Below, in pieces: positions 24,201-32,157 of a DNA stretch of 64,000 nucleotides. Where the stretch lies: the NCBI GenBank assembly GCA_965277855.1, contig OZ255847.1, forward strand, positions 248,001 through 312,000. Reading direction: 5' to 3'. Under the pieces are notes generated by a model, which saw only the letters and a list, made by a program, of their open reading frames with translations, searched no databases and was not told where the DNA came from. The stretch comes from Bog-105 sp965277855 (GTDB lineage: Bacteria > Acidobacteriota > Terriglobia > Bryobacterales > Bryobacteraceae). Numbering within the stretch: position 1 is the stretch's first letter; each line of letters begins with the position of its first letter. A program made the translations under genes and the position numbers.

Positions 24201-25214
24201 AGGGCCATTCAAATCTCCGGACGATCCGCCAACGTTAACAATCAGGAGTGTGATGCCGATCTTTGTCCATTGACGCGCTGGACACTGGGTGGGGGTAAGC
24301 CAGATATCGGGCTGGCCGGTCCACCGGCTTTTACCCTTTCTGCGCCGGGTGCGGGAGCACTTACCCTCTCACAAGTGGGATTCGAAGACTTAACGAACAT
24401 TTCTTCAGTAACTAGTGGGACTCTGCAGCTATTCGGTTGGAACGAGCTCTTAACGCCCAGTGGATATGTACTTGCAGCAGCTATAGATTCCAGTGCAAGC
24501 ACTGTCCAGCTGTCCCCGGCGGCAAATCTGACGGTTGGTCAAATTCTTCAGATTGGCAACGAACTCGTGACTATTTTGCAACCTGTTGGGGCGGGTACAT
24601 ATTCGGTGACTCGCGCATCGTTTGGCTCGACGGCAGGTGCGCACAACGCCGGCGATGTTGTCTTTTCCCTTACGCGGGAGACTTTGGTGGTGCCTTTTGC
24701 CTCCGGCTTCTTTCTGAATAGGGCATCGCAAAATTATCTGCACACCCTCGATTTGCCTGACCAGCGCATTTGCGCAGCGGAGTTGTACGTCACGAATTCG
24801 TTCGGGGATGGTTTAACAAACGCCGCTTGCTATCTGTCGCCAACCCAGTCAGGTTTGAGAACGTTGTCGGGCGGTCAATTCACGTTCCAAGTGAGCGGAT
24901 TCCCAACCAATGCGCAGAATGCGGCGCCAGCAGTTTTGGTAGCGGCATCGCATGCTGTTCGCGACGTACGTGCTTCTGTCAATCGGCCGCCCGCAGGCTA
25001 TGATCTGGCAATCGATCTCCTGCAGAATGGATCGCCATATTGCAGCCTGAAGATCGATTCAGGCACCTACACGTCTTCGATAACAGACGGCCTGACCCTG
25101 CTGCCGTTAGTGGGGGGAGCGTCTTTAACCATGAACGTGGCGCTCGCATCCGTGCCAAATTTTCAAGGGTCAGCAAATCCTGGCCAGGATCTAACCGTGA
25201 CGATTCGCCTTTGA
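21273..25214 (+). CDS. Large tail-tip/baseplate hub protein (DUF2163-like N-terminus)
   Basis: About 1313 residues from ATG 21273; an ORF start at 21234 is less likely because the ATG at 21273 has a CGAGGGTACAAA context. The N-terminal about 230 residues resemble baseplate hub proteins such as DUF2163 (LLFFQCVLPSGDTEYWSTHS; CAWNF; TSCDKSRLQC). The middle part resembles tail protein J-like folds. Residues about 780-880 hold a fibronectin-like segment, and the C-terminus is a long Thr/Ser/Gly-rich beta region ending DLTVTIRL. It is the last gene of the cluster and is probably the host-contact tip. Confidence 0.7.
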   Translation: MATINEVKQLAEADTPLLFFQCVLPSGDTEYWSTHSIVFNGNQYYARVLKHNLFDLQLSADDAMDGISQLSITLANADSALSELNAALGFKGSALTVFFAFADLSSGTVTTESTVLFRGVAGDPDLITEDSLTLTFANKLSLQRIPVPEVRVQRSCAWNFPASLPQREEAKDGGDRGKFSRFFRCGYSADLPGGVGNLSAGQPYTSCDKSRLQCTQRGMFKQDAQGNQTARFGAFEFVPSAINVRTAGDKTSHVSPLLDNSAKFNDPVPLIYGTGWLKAPVIFSRNDGNLTHMEVLLGVGAIQGVLKVVVNDIEIPIYLSGKDMSATGWYAAVTTGTRQGSFNLDFVDSTGTPLGDPYGSLAVLSIIVPNRISTGQSLPNVEVLLQGLQVDTYNLDGSFAGTKYSNNPAWVILDILERCGWSQTDLNLASFAAAADFCQYFISTTDLNGNPVSVPRYECNLILTKRQSAASVIRGIRVASSLMLRYGVTGFLELLPEATIAVQQPGLPDGSNSTEPILSGWPAYEFSDGSAAFSGIARNSDGSSSVRLSSRSVPETSNRLSVEFQDESNEYQQDSLSLTNEDDVALIGYEVASQSTALGIANFSQATRVLLQQLDKSTKGNLFVQFETSFRALKVRPGDIITITYLKEGFIRTLFRVTKLSPAMNFQAVTILAQIHNDDWYSDSTAVLMNAGRQPGTVTGIPRPLMGTVPHRNLAGDFEFFDFAVTEKIEASSDGSATDTLTVEFAQPRKPSTSITNVPIVSLSPQYGNAGGSLPGGNNYYYAVAAVDASGAEGPLSFTIPAQTPAGQNTTEVTISGLSLPQAANSFNVYRGTTPQELYRITNVPATIASTYTDPGLASLNYGPPDASFDHANFYYRFENAGPFLADEFSANTVGRSDMGSVNGAYAGMVVRIIEGTGGGQERLIANNSGTTLTVTPQWLIQPDVTSEFVIADGSWKFAAVSATSPAKFEIAYQTGRAIQISGRSANVNNQECDADLCPLTRWTLGGGKPDIGLAGPPAFTLSAPGAGALTLSQVGFEDLTNISSVTSGTLQLFGWNELLTPSGYVLAAAIDSSASTVQLSPAANLTVGQILQIGNELVTILQPVGAGTYSVTRASFGSTAGAHNAGDVVFSLTRETLVVPFASGFFLNRASQNYLHTLDLPDQRICAAELYVTNSFGDGLTNAACYLSPTQSGLRTLSGGQFTFQVSGFPTNAQNAAPAVLVAASHAVRDVRASVNRPPAGYDLAIDLLQNGSPYCSLKIDSGTYTSSITDGLTLLPLVGGASLTMNVALASVPNFQGSANPGQDLTVTIRL

Positions 25215-25256
25215 AATAAAAGAACAGCACCGCAGTACCGCTACCATGGTCTGTTC

Positions 25257-26696
25257 ATGATCTACGCGGCGGCGGTGGCGTTCGTTGTTCTGGTTCTATG
25301 TAGCGTAACGATTTACAAAACGTTCGGAGTAAAGACTAAGACAGATTTTCTAGTCGCTGGCCGAACATTGAGCTGGCCGGTCCTGGTTTTTACTCTCCTT
25401 TCTTCTTGGATTGGAGCGGGCAGTCTTCTGGCAGGAGCCGAGAACGCGTACCGGAATGGATTTGTTGCGCTTTGGCAGCCTCTTGGAGGATGGATTGGGC
25501 TTTTGCTCATCGCCCTGATTGCCGGTCGAGCACGCGAATTCGCTCAATTCACCATTCCCGACCTGCTGGAAGTCCGGTTTAACGCCGCGGCACGAGTACT
25601 TGGCTCGATTGCAATCGTCATTTCTTGTACGATCATTACCAGTTATCAACTGATCGGTGGCGGCGACATCCTACACCTGATCTTTCCTCAGATTGCCCGC
25701 ACAACTGGCCTATACGTAATCGCAGGGTTCGTGATCTTTTTTACGGCCGCTGCGGGAATGGCCTCGATAGCCTACCTAGACTTGATCATCGGTGCGCTGG
25801 TCACGACAACCATGATTGTGGCTGTACCCGTTCTCCTGCATAGCGTAGGTGGATGGAAGGCTGTGACGAGCACCCTCCCGGCTACCCATTTCGAAGTGCT
25901 CGGCAACTATACCTTCTCCGGAGCGATTGGACTTGCGCTGCCGACTATGCTTCTACTGATAGGAAATCAGGGAATGTACCAGAAGTTCTTCTCTGCAAAA
26001 TCGGAGAGCGATGCGCGCAAATCGGTTGTGGGATGGATTGTAGGGACGATCGTGCTTGAAACGCTTCTGGTATCGATGGCCGTGATCGCCAGTGCAAAGA
26101 TCCACACGGAACAGCCGCGTGAAATCATTCCACTCACGGCTCGTCGGGCTTTGCCAGGACTGCTTGGCGCTATCCTGCTAGGCGGAGTTTTCGCGAAGGT
26201 GATCTCGACAGCAAATAATTATCTATTTTCACCAGCCACGAACCTGATCCACGATGTTTACGAACGATTCATCAACCCTGCGGCATCAGAAAAGCGGACT
26301 TTGATTTTTTCGCGCCTGATTGTAGTTTTACTCGGTCTTTTTGCCGTTCTGCAAGCAACTCAATTTCAATCGGTGTTGAAAGCATCCCTCTACGCGTACA
26401 CGGTTTATGGCGCAGCGGTTACGCCGGCCGTTATGGCTGTATTCTTCTGGAAGGGGGCGACACCATCCGGTGCGGTAAGTTCCATTGTCCTGGGGACAAC
26501 GATCACAATAGGCTGGGAACTCCTGCAACAGTACGGTGCTGCTAACGTGAAGGCGGCTCTTGCACCGATCGACGCGGTATATCCAGCTTTGTCGGCGTCC
26601 GTGCTGAGCTTGATAGCAGTCAGCCGTTTCACAAAACAGAAGGCGGTTATTTCTTGTCGCAGCACTCCATACAATCAAATCATCAATGATTGTTGA
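25257..26696 (+). CDS. Sodium:solute symporter family protein
   Basis: 479 residues with about 13 hydrophobic segments. The start (MIYAAAVAFVVLVLCSVTIYKTFG) and the segments TDFLVAGRTLSWPVLVFTLLSSWIGAGSLLAGAE and FTIPDLLEVRFNAAARVLGSI are typical of the SSS family. The substrate cannot be named. The following M24 peptidase gene overlaps its end by 11 bp, so the pair could take up and hydrolyse peptides, but that is a guess. Confidence 0.88.
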   Translation: MIYAAAVAFVVLVLCSVTIYKTFGVKTKTDFLVAGRTLSWPVLVFTLLSSWIGAGSLLAGAENAYRNGFVALWQPLGGWIGLLLIALIAGRAREFAQFTIPDLLEVRFNAAARVLGSIAIVISCTIITSYQLIGGGDILHLIFPQIARTTGLYVIAGFVIFFTAAAGMASIAYLDLIIGALVTTTMIVAVPVLLHSVGGWKAVTSTLPATHFEVLGNYTFSGAIGLALPTMLLLIGNQGMYQKFFSAKSESDARKSVVGWIVGTIVLETLLVSMAVIASAKIHTEQPREIIPLTARRALPGLLGAILLGGVFAKVISTANNYLFSPATNLIHDVYERFINPAASEKRTLIFSRLIVVLLGLFAVLQATQFQSVLKASLYAYTVYGAAVTPAVMAVFFWKGATPSGAVSSIVLGTTITIGWELLQQYGAANVKAALAPIDAVYPALSASVLSLIAVSRFTKQKAVISCRSTPYNQIINDC

Positions 26697-27855
26697 AGCG
26701 ATTCAAGAAGCTTTACAGACGAACGGTCTGGATGGGTGGCTTTTCTTCGACCACCATCGCCGCGACCCGCTGGCGTACAGAATTCTACAGATTCCCGATT
26801 CCGTTCTTCCAACCCGGCGCTGGTATTACTTCGTTCCGTCCGATGGTTCGCCTCGCAAGCTGGTGCACCGCATTGAGAGTTTTGCCCTTGATTCGTTGCC
26901 GGGTGAGAAAAATAGTTATTCGAGTTGGAATGATCAACAAACCAAACTCGTCCGCCTCTTGACCGGAGCTAAGTTAATCGCAATGCAGTATTCTCCCAGC
27001 TGCGCGATTCCTTACGTTTCGCTAGTTGACGCAGGTACAGTGGAACTGGTGCGGGCGAGCGGAGTTGAGATCGCGAGCTCAGCAGACATGGTGCAGGAGT
27101 TTGAAGCTCGCTGGACCGAAAAGCAGTTCAAGCAGCATGTAGAAGCGGGTCAGCGAGTCGATCAGGCACGCCGCGAGACCTTCAGGTTTCTCGGACAACA
27201 GCTTGGCGCTAAGAATCTGGTAACGGAATACGACGTTCAGCAGTTTCTCTTGCAACGGTTCAGAGAATCGAACCTGCTGACTGATCACGGGCCAATCGTA
27301 AGCACAAACGAGAACGCGTCCGATCCTCATTACGAACCAACCCGCGACCGAACTTCTGCCATCGAAGTGGGCGATCTTGTTCTGATCGACTTATGGGGAA
27401 AACTGGACGAAGCCGAGTCTGTCTACTATGACGTAACTTGGACCGGTTTTTGCGGGGAAGTAGTCCCTGACGAAATCCAGAACGTCTTCCAAATCGTGCG
27501 AGAGGCGCGTAAAAGAGCCTCAGAATTTGTGGTGAGGAAGATCGCAGCGGGGGAGTCAATTGCCGGGTTTGAGGTGGATGACGAAGCACGATCGGTCATC
27601 AAGGCTCGCGGTTTGGGCGATTTTTTCTTCCATCGAACTGGCCACAGCATTGGTACAGAGGTCCACGGAACGGGCGCCAATATGGACAACCTCGAATCTC
27701 ACGATGAACGGCGGATTATCCCGCGTACCTGTTTCTCTATCGAACCGGGTGTGTACCTGCCACATTTCGGCATCAGATCCGAAGTGAACGTGTATGTGGG
27801 AGAGCGGTTTGCGAAGGTCACGGGCGAAGAGCAGGAAGAACTGGTGCGAATCTAG
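26686..27855 (+). CDS. M24 family Xaa-Pro aminopeptidase-like metallopeptidase
   Basis: 389 residues. An N-terminal creatinase-like domain (about 1-150) is followed by a pita-bread catalytic domain. Five metal ligands are visible: Asp in VLIDLWGKL, Asp in YYDVTWTG, His in HRTGHSIGTEVHG, Glu in CFSIEPGVY and Glu in IRSEVNVYV. It should cleave N-terminal residues before proline or a related substrate. It overlaps the upstream symporter gene by 11 bp. Confidence 0.88.
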   Translation: MIVEAIQEALQTNGLDGWLFFDHHRRDPLAYRILQIPDSVLPTRRWYYFVPSDGSPRKLVHRIESFALDSLPGEKNSYSSWNDQQTKLVRLLTGAKLIAMQYSPSCAIPYVSLVDAGTVELVRASGVEIASSADMVQEFEARWTEKQFKQHVEAGQRVDQARRETFRFLGQQLGAKNLVTEYDVQQFLLQRFRESNLLTDHGPIVSTNENASDPHYEPTRDRTSAIEVGDLVLIDLWGKLDEAESVYYDVTWTGFCGEVVPDEIQNVFQIVREARKRASEFVVRKIAAGESIAGFEVDDEARSVIKARGLGDFFFHRTGHSIGTEVHGTGANMDNLESHDERRIIPRTCFSIEPGVYLPHFGIRSEVNVYVGERFAKVTGEEQEELVRI

Positions 27856-27924
27856 GCTCTTTGCGATAGATTGGATCAAATATTTTGATTTGCATAGTTG
27901 ACTCGATCCGGTTTACCTTTTGGT

Positions 27925-28677
27925 ATGGCCACTGCTAGTCGTATGGAGCCTCCTGCATCGCTGGTAGGTCTTTTGCACCGAATCAGCAATATCGTAAGTT
28001 CAGACCTTTCTCTCGACGAAATGTTGGGTGAGGTGGTTGGCCTGACCGTCCAGGTCACAGATTGCGACGCCTGCCTTGTGTATCTGATTGAACGTGAAAC
28101 AAGTGAAATCGTCCTGCGAGCCTCCCAGGTGCCTCATCAAAGCGACTTGGGCAACATCCGGCTGAAAGTCGGTGAAGGTGTTACCGGATGGGTGGTGGAG
28201 CACCACTCGGTGGTGGCGCTCTCCTCGAATGCGGCTGCCGATTCGAGATTTAAGAAATTCCAGGCTCTCGTGGAAGATACGTACGAGGCCTTCCTTTCCG
28301 TGCCGCTCGTTACTGGTGGTGATGTAATTGGCGTAATTAACGTTCACCATCGGGAATCGCATCCCCACAGCCCGGACGAGATAGCGCTGCTTACTTTCGT
28401 CGGAGAGCAGATGGGTGGCGCAATCAGTAAATCATTCTTAGCCGAGGAGAACTTGCGGCTACAGGAAGAAACGGCTGAGATGCGGCGGCAGCTCGAGACA
28501 CGAAAGATCGTCGAGCGCGCGAAAGGCATTCTGCAACACCGCCACAGTTTGACCGAGGAAGAGTCCTACCTGCGGCTGCGTAACGAGAGTCGCCGGCTGC
28601 GTAGACCTATGCGCGAGCTAGCCGAAGCGATTATCCTTTCCGAAGACCTCAGTCGCAAGAGCGAGCGCGTCCAATAG
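27925..28677 (+). CDS. GAF domain protein with C-terminal ANTAR RNA-binding domain
   Basis: About 250 residues from ATG 27925; TTG at 27898 is an alternative. A GAF domain covers about residues 30-170 (DACLVYLIERETSEIVLRAS, GVTGWVVEHHSVVALS, FLSVPLVTGGDVIGVINVHH). A coiled linker is followed by an ANTAR-type helical triplet (KIVERAKGILQHRHSLTEEE, LRLRNESRRLRRPMRELAEA). ANTAR proteins bind RNA hairpins and antiterminate; the sensed ligand is unknown. No target hairpin was identified here. Confidence 0.85.
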   Translation: MATASRMEPPASLVGLLHRISNIVSSDLSLDEMLGEVVGLTVQVTDCDACLVYLIERETSEIVLRASQVPHQSDLGNIRLKVGEGVTGWVVEHHSVVALSSNAAADSRFKKFQALVEDTYEAFLSVPLVTGGDVIGVINVHHRESHPHSPDEIALLTFVGEQMGGAISKSFLAEENLRLQEETAEMRRQLETRKIVERAKGILQHRHSLTEEESYLRLRNESRRLRRPMRELAEAIILSEDLSRKSERVQ

Positions 28678-28699
28678 GTTTCTCCAGCTAGAATCGTAG

Positions 28700-29737
28700 T
28701 TGCAGTCCGGTTTCGTACCGTTATTCAAAAATCCCCATCTGCTAACGCTGGCAGGCAATTTCTGGCCGCGCAAAATCGACACGCACGCTTTTCCGGCGAT
28801 TCGAAGAGAGTACCGGATTGATTCGAAGAACACCGTTGTTGCTCTAGAGCATCAGCCACTATCGACTGCTCGTGGTCAACTTGTCACACTACACGGGCTT
28901 GAGGGCTCGGCTGACTCAGGCTACATCGCTAGCTTTTCCCAAGAGGCGCTCAGGCGAGGTTTCGCAATACATCGCTTGAATTTCCGAACCTGCGGCGGGA
29001 CAGAAAACCTGTGCGAAACGATGTATCATTCCGGGTTGACTGGCGACACACTAAACGTGGTTGAACGTCTGAAAGCCGCGACCGGTGGTCCGATATTCTT
29101 GATTGGGTTTTCTCTGGGCGGCAACGTGGCTCTCAAGTTGGCCGGCGAACTCGGCGCAACCAACCTGTTGGCAGGCGTAATAGCGGTTTCGACACCCATC
29201 GATCTGGCGAAAGCCGTTCAATCGATCGACCGGCTAAGTAATGTTCTTTATGCTCAACGTTTTCTCGACCGTTTACGTGGGCGGATTCGCAAGAAGAGTC
29301 AGACGTCGCCTGACATCTATGATCAAACCGGTTTAGATGACGTAAAGACGATCTGGGAGTTTGACGATCGATTCACGGCCCCGCTCTTCGGATTCGGCAC
29401 CGCCGCCAATTACTACGCAACGCAGTCTGCGTGTAATTTCTTGCCGGCGATCCGTGTTCCGGCTCTAGTAATCACCTCGAAGGATGACCCCCTGGTTCCT
29501 TTTCACAGCTATGACAATGCGGCTTTCCGAACGAACCCGTTACTTAGCCTGGTGGCTACAGAGTATGGTGGGCACTTGGGATACATCTCAAAACGGAAAC
29601 CGAGATTCTGGCTGGACGGGTTTTCGCTGGATTGGATCGAACAGATCGTTGATGGCCAGAAACCATTGGAAGGGTGTTACGCCTTTCATTGTCCCGCTGG
29701 TCCTGGTACGGCAAAAAGAGCCCAGAGGGGGCAGTAA
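28700..29737 (+). CDS. YheT-family alpha/beta hydrolase
   Basis: 345 residues, TTG start. FKNPHLLTLAGNFWPR near the N-terminus matches the HLQT-like opening of YheT proteins. The core has VTLHGLEGS, the Cys/Gly-rich NFRTCGG, the nucleophile elbow GFSLGGN, DDPLVPFH and a C-terminal His in YGGHLGYI. It is a cytosolic hydrolase/esterase of unclear substrate. A second hydrolase gene follows 16 bp later. Confidence 0.85.
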   Translation: MQSGFVPLFKNPHLLTLAGNFWPRKIDTHAFPAIRREYRIDSKNTVVALEHQPLSTARGQLVTLHGLEGSADSGYIASFSQEALRRGFAIHRLNFRTCGGTENLCETMYHSGLTGDTLNVVERLKAATGGPIFLIGFSLGGNVALKLAGELGATNLLAGVIAVSTPIDLAKAVQSIDRLSNVLYAQRFLDRLRGRIRKKSQTSPDIYDQTGLDDVKTIWEFDDRFTAPLFGFGTAANYYATQSACNFLPAIRVPALVITSKDDPLVPFHSYDNAAFRTNPLLSLVATEYGGHLGYISKRKPRFWLDGFSLDWIEQIVDGQKPLEGCYAFHCPAGPGTAKRAQRGQ

Positions 29738-29753
29738 GGCGTAAGCTGAGAAG

Positions 29754-30392
29754 TTGACTGCCATTTCCAGCGGCCGAGTCTCCGGTTTTCTGCATATTCC
29801 AGAACACGCAAATGGCCAAGGACTCGTCTTGACGCACGGTGCCGGAACTAACTCAAACTCTACCTTGCTCCTTACCGTCGCCGACCACTTTGCAGCAATG
29901 GGGATTCATGTTCTGCGGTACGATCTGCCGTTTCGGCAGCAGCGCCGCTCCGGACCGCCTTTTGGCAATGGATCAGCCGATCGAGCAGGCCTCTTTGAGG
30001 CCGCCACAGAGCTTAGCAAACTGGTGAGCGGTGGAGTGTACTTGGGTGGCCACTCTTATGGCGGGCGGCAAGCAAGTATACTTGCTGTTGAGGCACCAGG
30101 GGTGTGTGACGGCCTGCTTTTGCTGTCCTATCCGCTGCATCCTCCCAAACAGCCGGATGCCTTGCGGACGGGCCACTTTGGCCAACTCCGAACGCCCGTC
30201 TTGTTTGTGCTAGGTACGAATGATCCGTTTGCCTCCAGCTGTGAACTTCAGACCGCCGTTCAACTCATTCCGGCTCCAGTGGTAATCAGCACGATTGAAA
30301 ATGGCGGCCACGATTTAAAGAAGGGTAGCTTCGACGTGCAGCATAAGATTGTCTTACCGTTTTGTCAGTTGATGACGGCGAGACAAACCTGA
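29754..30392 (+). CDS. Alpha/beta hydrolase of the KANL3/Tex30-like family
   Basis: 212 residues, TTG start. Visible elements are LVLTHGAGTNSNS, LRYDLPFRQQRRSGPP, the nucleophile elbow GHSYGGRQ, GTNDPF for the acid and GGHDLKKG for the His. The short cap-less form with THGAG fits this family. The next gene begins directly after its stop at 30393. Confidence 0.8.
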   Translation: MTAISSGRVSGFLHIPEHANGQGLVLTHGAGTNSNSTLLLTVADHFAAMGIHVLRYDLPFRQQRRSGPPFGNGSADRAGLFEAATELSKLVSGGVYLGGHSYGGRQASILAVEAPGVCDGLLLLSYPLHPPKQPDALRTGHFGQLRTPVLFVLGTNDPFASSCELQTAVQLIPAPVVISTIENGGHDLKKGSFDVQHKIVLPFCQLMTARQT

Positions 30393-32069
30393 GTGACAGC
30401 GATGATTTCTATTGAATCTAAAAGCAACTTACCCGATTGGATGAGTTTATTAGGCAAGACGCTAGATGGCGGCTATGAATTAAAGGAGGTCGTCGAGGCC
30501 GAACAAGAGCGCGTCCTGTTCCGGGTCCGGGTGTTGGGCGACTATACGCTTAAGGCTCTGGCCCGATTCTATGTCGCCGACCAGTCAACGGCGGAATCGC
30601 AGGCAAGCGTTTGGGCATCGATCCGCTTCTTTGGGCGGAAGACTAACCTGAGTGTGCCGCTTGGCGCTGGGACGCTGAACATTGATGGTTCTACGGTTGC
30701 CTACCTGGTCTTTCAAAATCCCGATGAAACGCTGGCAGAGGTGATCGCGAGCCGGGCCTTGCTTCCCGATGAAGCGAGTGAAGTATTGCGATCAGTGGCC
30801 GCCGGGTTGGAGAGCCTCCATGCGAATGGGTTCGTGCACGGCAATGTCTCTACTCGCGAGGTATTGGCGGTGGCCGACTCGATACAGCTTTCAACCGAGT
30901 GCATCCGGTACGCAAACGCTAGTCCATTGTTGGATCGCAAACGCGCCAGATACCTTGCTCCCGAGAGCGACGCGGAGAATACAATATTCGCTTCTGATGT
31001 TTGGTGCCTGGGCGCTACTCTCTTCGAAGCCTTGACGCAGAAGAAATATGAGGCTGGGTTGTTCGAAGAAGCAGCGGCTCTCAAACATCCCATGGGAGCA
31101 CTCGTGTCGAGTTGTCTGGATCCGGATCCGGAAAAGCGCTGCAAGTTGGCTGACTTGGACCGAATCTCGAAATCGAAGCTCCCTCCTCCTAAGCCGAAGC
31201 CGGTTCCTGTCGAGCCGGTGAAAGAACTAAGCACCGCAGCTGCGGCAGGGACTTCCGCGACGGCTGGGAGTTCCGCTGCTGCTGCAACGGTGGAAGTTCC
31301 AGAAAAAGTCTTTGTTTTCCCCCAACCCAAACGGCTGGCCGAGGAGTCATCGACTGTTGAAACTTCGATGTCCCCAAAACCACCGCAAGCGCCTGCTGCT
31401 GAACCGGTGCTTCGTCCCGCTCGGGTACCCCTTGTTCCCAGACGAGACGTTACGAACAGAGTGCCATTGACTGGTGCTCCTAATCGAAAAAACGAATCCA
31501 GTTTACGTGACGAGCCTCCTAGCCCGAGTTCGAGTCGTAAGGGATGGATGTATGCCTTAGCTGCCTTTTGCGTCATCTTCCTGTTCCTGTGGTTCATCCG
31601 CGCTCGACCCCGCCAGAATGCGGTGGCTGGGGCCCGCTCCACAACCGGAACAACTGCTGCTTCACCATCGGTTCCCAAGCCTAAAGGCCAGACCGCGTGG
31701 CCGACCAAAACGCTCAGCCCTGATAGCAAGACTTCGGCCCCCGCTGCTTCTTCGAAGGTTTCCGATCGGCCCGCCAACATGGCCAGTCTGACGAACAAGC
31801 GGCCGCTTTCGGAGGGACAGGCGCGTCCGGTGTGGCGCGTCATCCTCTACACATACGCACGCCAGGAGGATGCTGGGAAGAGGGCGAAGGCCATTAGCGA
31901 AAAGCGGCCCGATCTGGGGACGGAAGTCTTCTCCTCCAGCGGAACTGGCGGACCGTTCCTGGTCGTAGCGGGCGGTCAAATGACTAAAGAAGAAGCCGCA
32001 CACCTGCGGCAACGGGCTGTCCGCGAGGGCATGCCGCACGACAGTTACATACAGAACTTCAGCCGCTGA
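30393..32069 (+). CDS. Membrane pseudokinase with C-terminal SPOR domain
   Basis: 558 residues, GTG start abutting the upstream gene. The N-terminal about 270 residues have a Ser/Thr kinase-like fold, but the catalytic loop reads HGN instead of HRD and no DFG is present, so it is probably inactive. A Pro/Ala-rich linker follows, then one transmembrane segment near residues 388-406 (MYALAAFCVIFLFLWFI) and an exported SPOR-like domain (WRVILYTYARQEDAGKRA to SYIQNF). SPOR domains bind denuded peptidoglycan, so it may link cell-wall state to cytoplasmic signalling. Confidence 0.82.
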   Translation: MTAMISIESKSNLPDWMSLLGKTLDGGYELKEVVEAEQERVLFRVRVLGDYTLKALARFYVADQSTAESQASVWASIRFFGRKTNLSVPLGAGTLNIDGSTVAYLVFQNPDETLAEVIASRALLPDEASEVLRSVAAGLESLHANGFVHGNVSTREVLAVADSIQLSTECIRYANASPLLDRKRARYLAPESDAENTIFASDVWCLGATLFEALTQKKYEAGLFEEAAALKHPMGALVSSCLDPDPEKRCKLADLDRISKSKLPPPKPKPVPVEPVKELSTAAAAGTSATAGSSAAAATVEVPEKVFVFPQPKRLAEESSTVETSMSPKPPQAPAAEPVLRPARVPLVPRRDVTNRVPLTGAPNRKNESSLRDEPPSPSSSRKGWMYALAAFCVIFLFLWFIRARPRQNAVAGARSTTGTTAASPSVPKPKGQTAWPTKTLSPDSKTSAPAASSKVSDRPANMASLTNKRPLSEGQARPVWRVILYTYARQEDAGKRAKAISEKRPDLGTEVFSSSGTGGPFLVVAGGQMTKEEAAHLRQRAVREGMPHDSYIQNFSR

Positions 32070-32157
32070 AATCACCAGAAAAACTTTCAGTTGTACTTAG
32101 CTGACTGCCATCTAACCGGCAGACGCTTGTTTAGCTGAGCATGCCGGGAGGGGCGAT

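Noticed and set aside
30713..31843. A 376-codon minus-strand ORF over the pseudokinase-SPOR gene.
   Set aside because: Antisense shadow; its translation is compositionally odd, while the plus strand gives coherent kinase, TM and SPOR segments.
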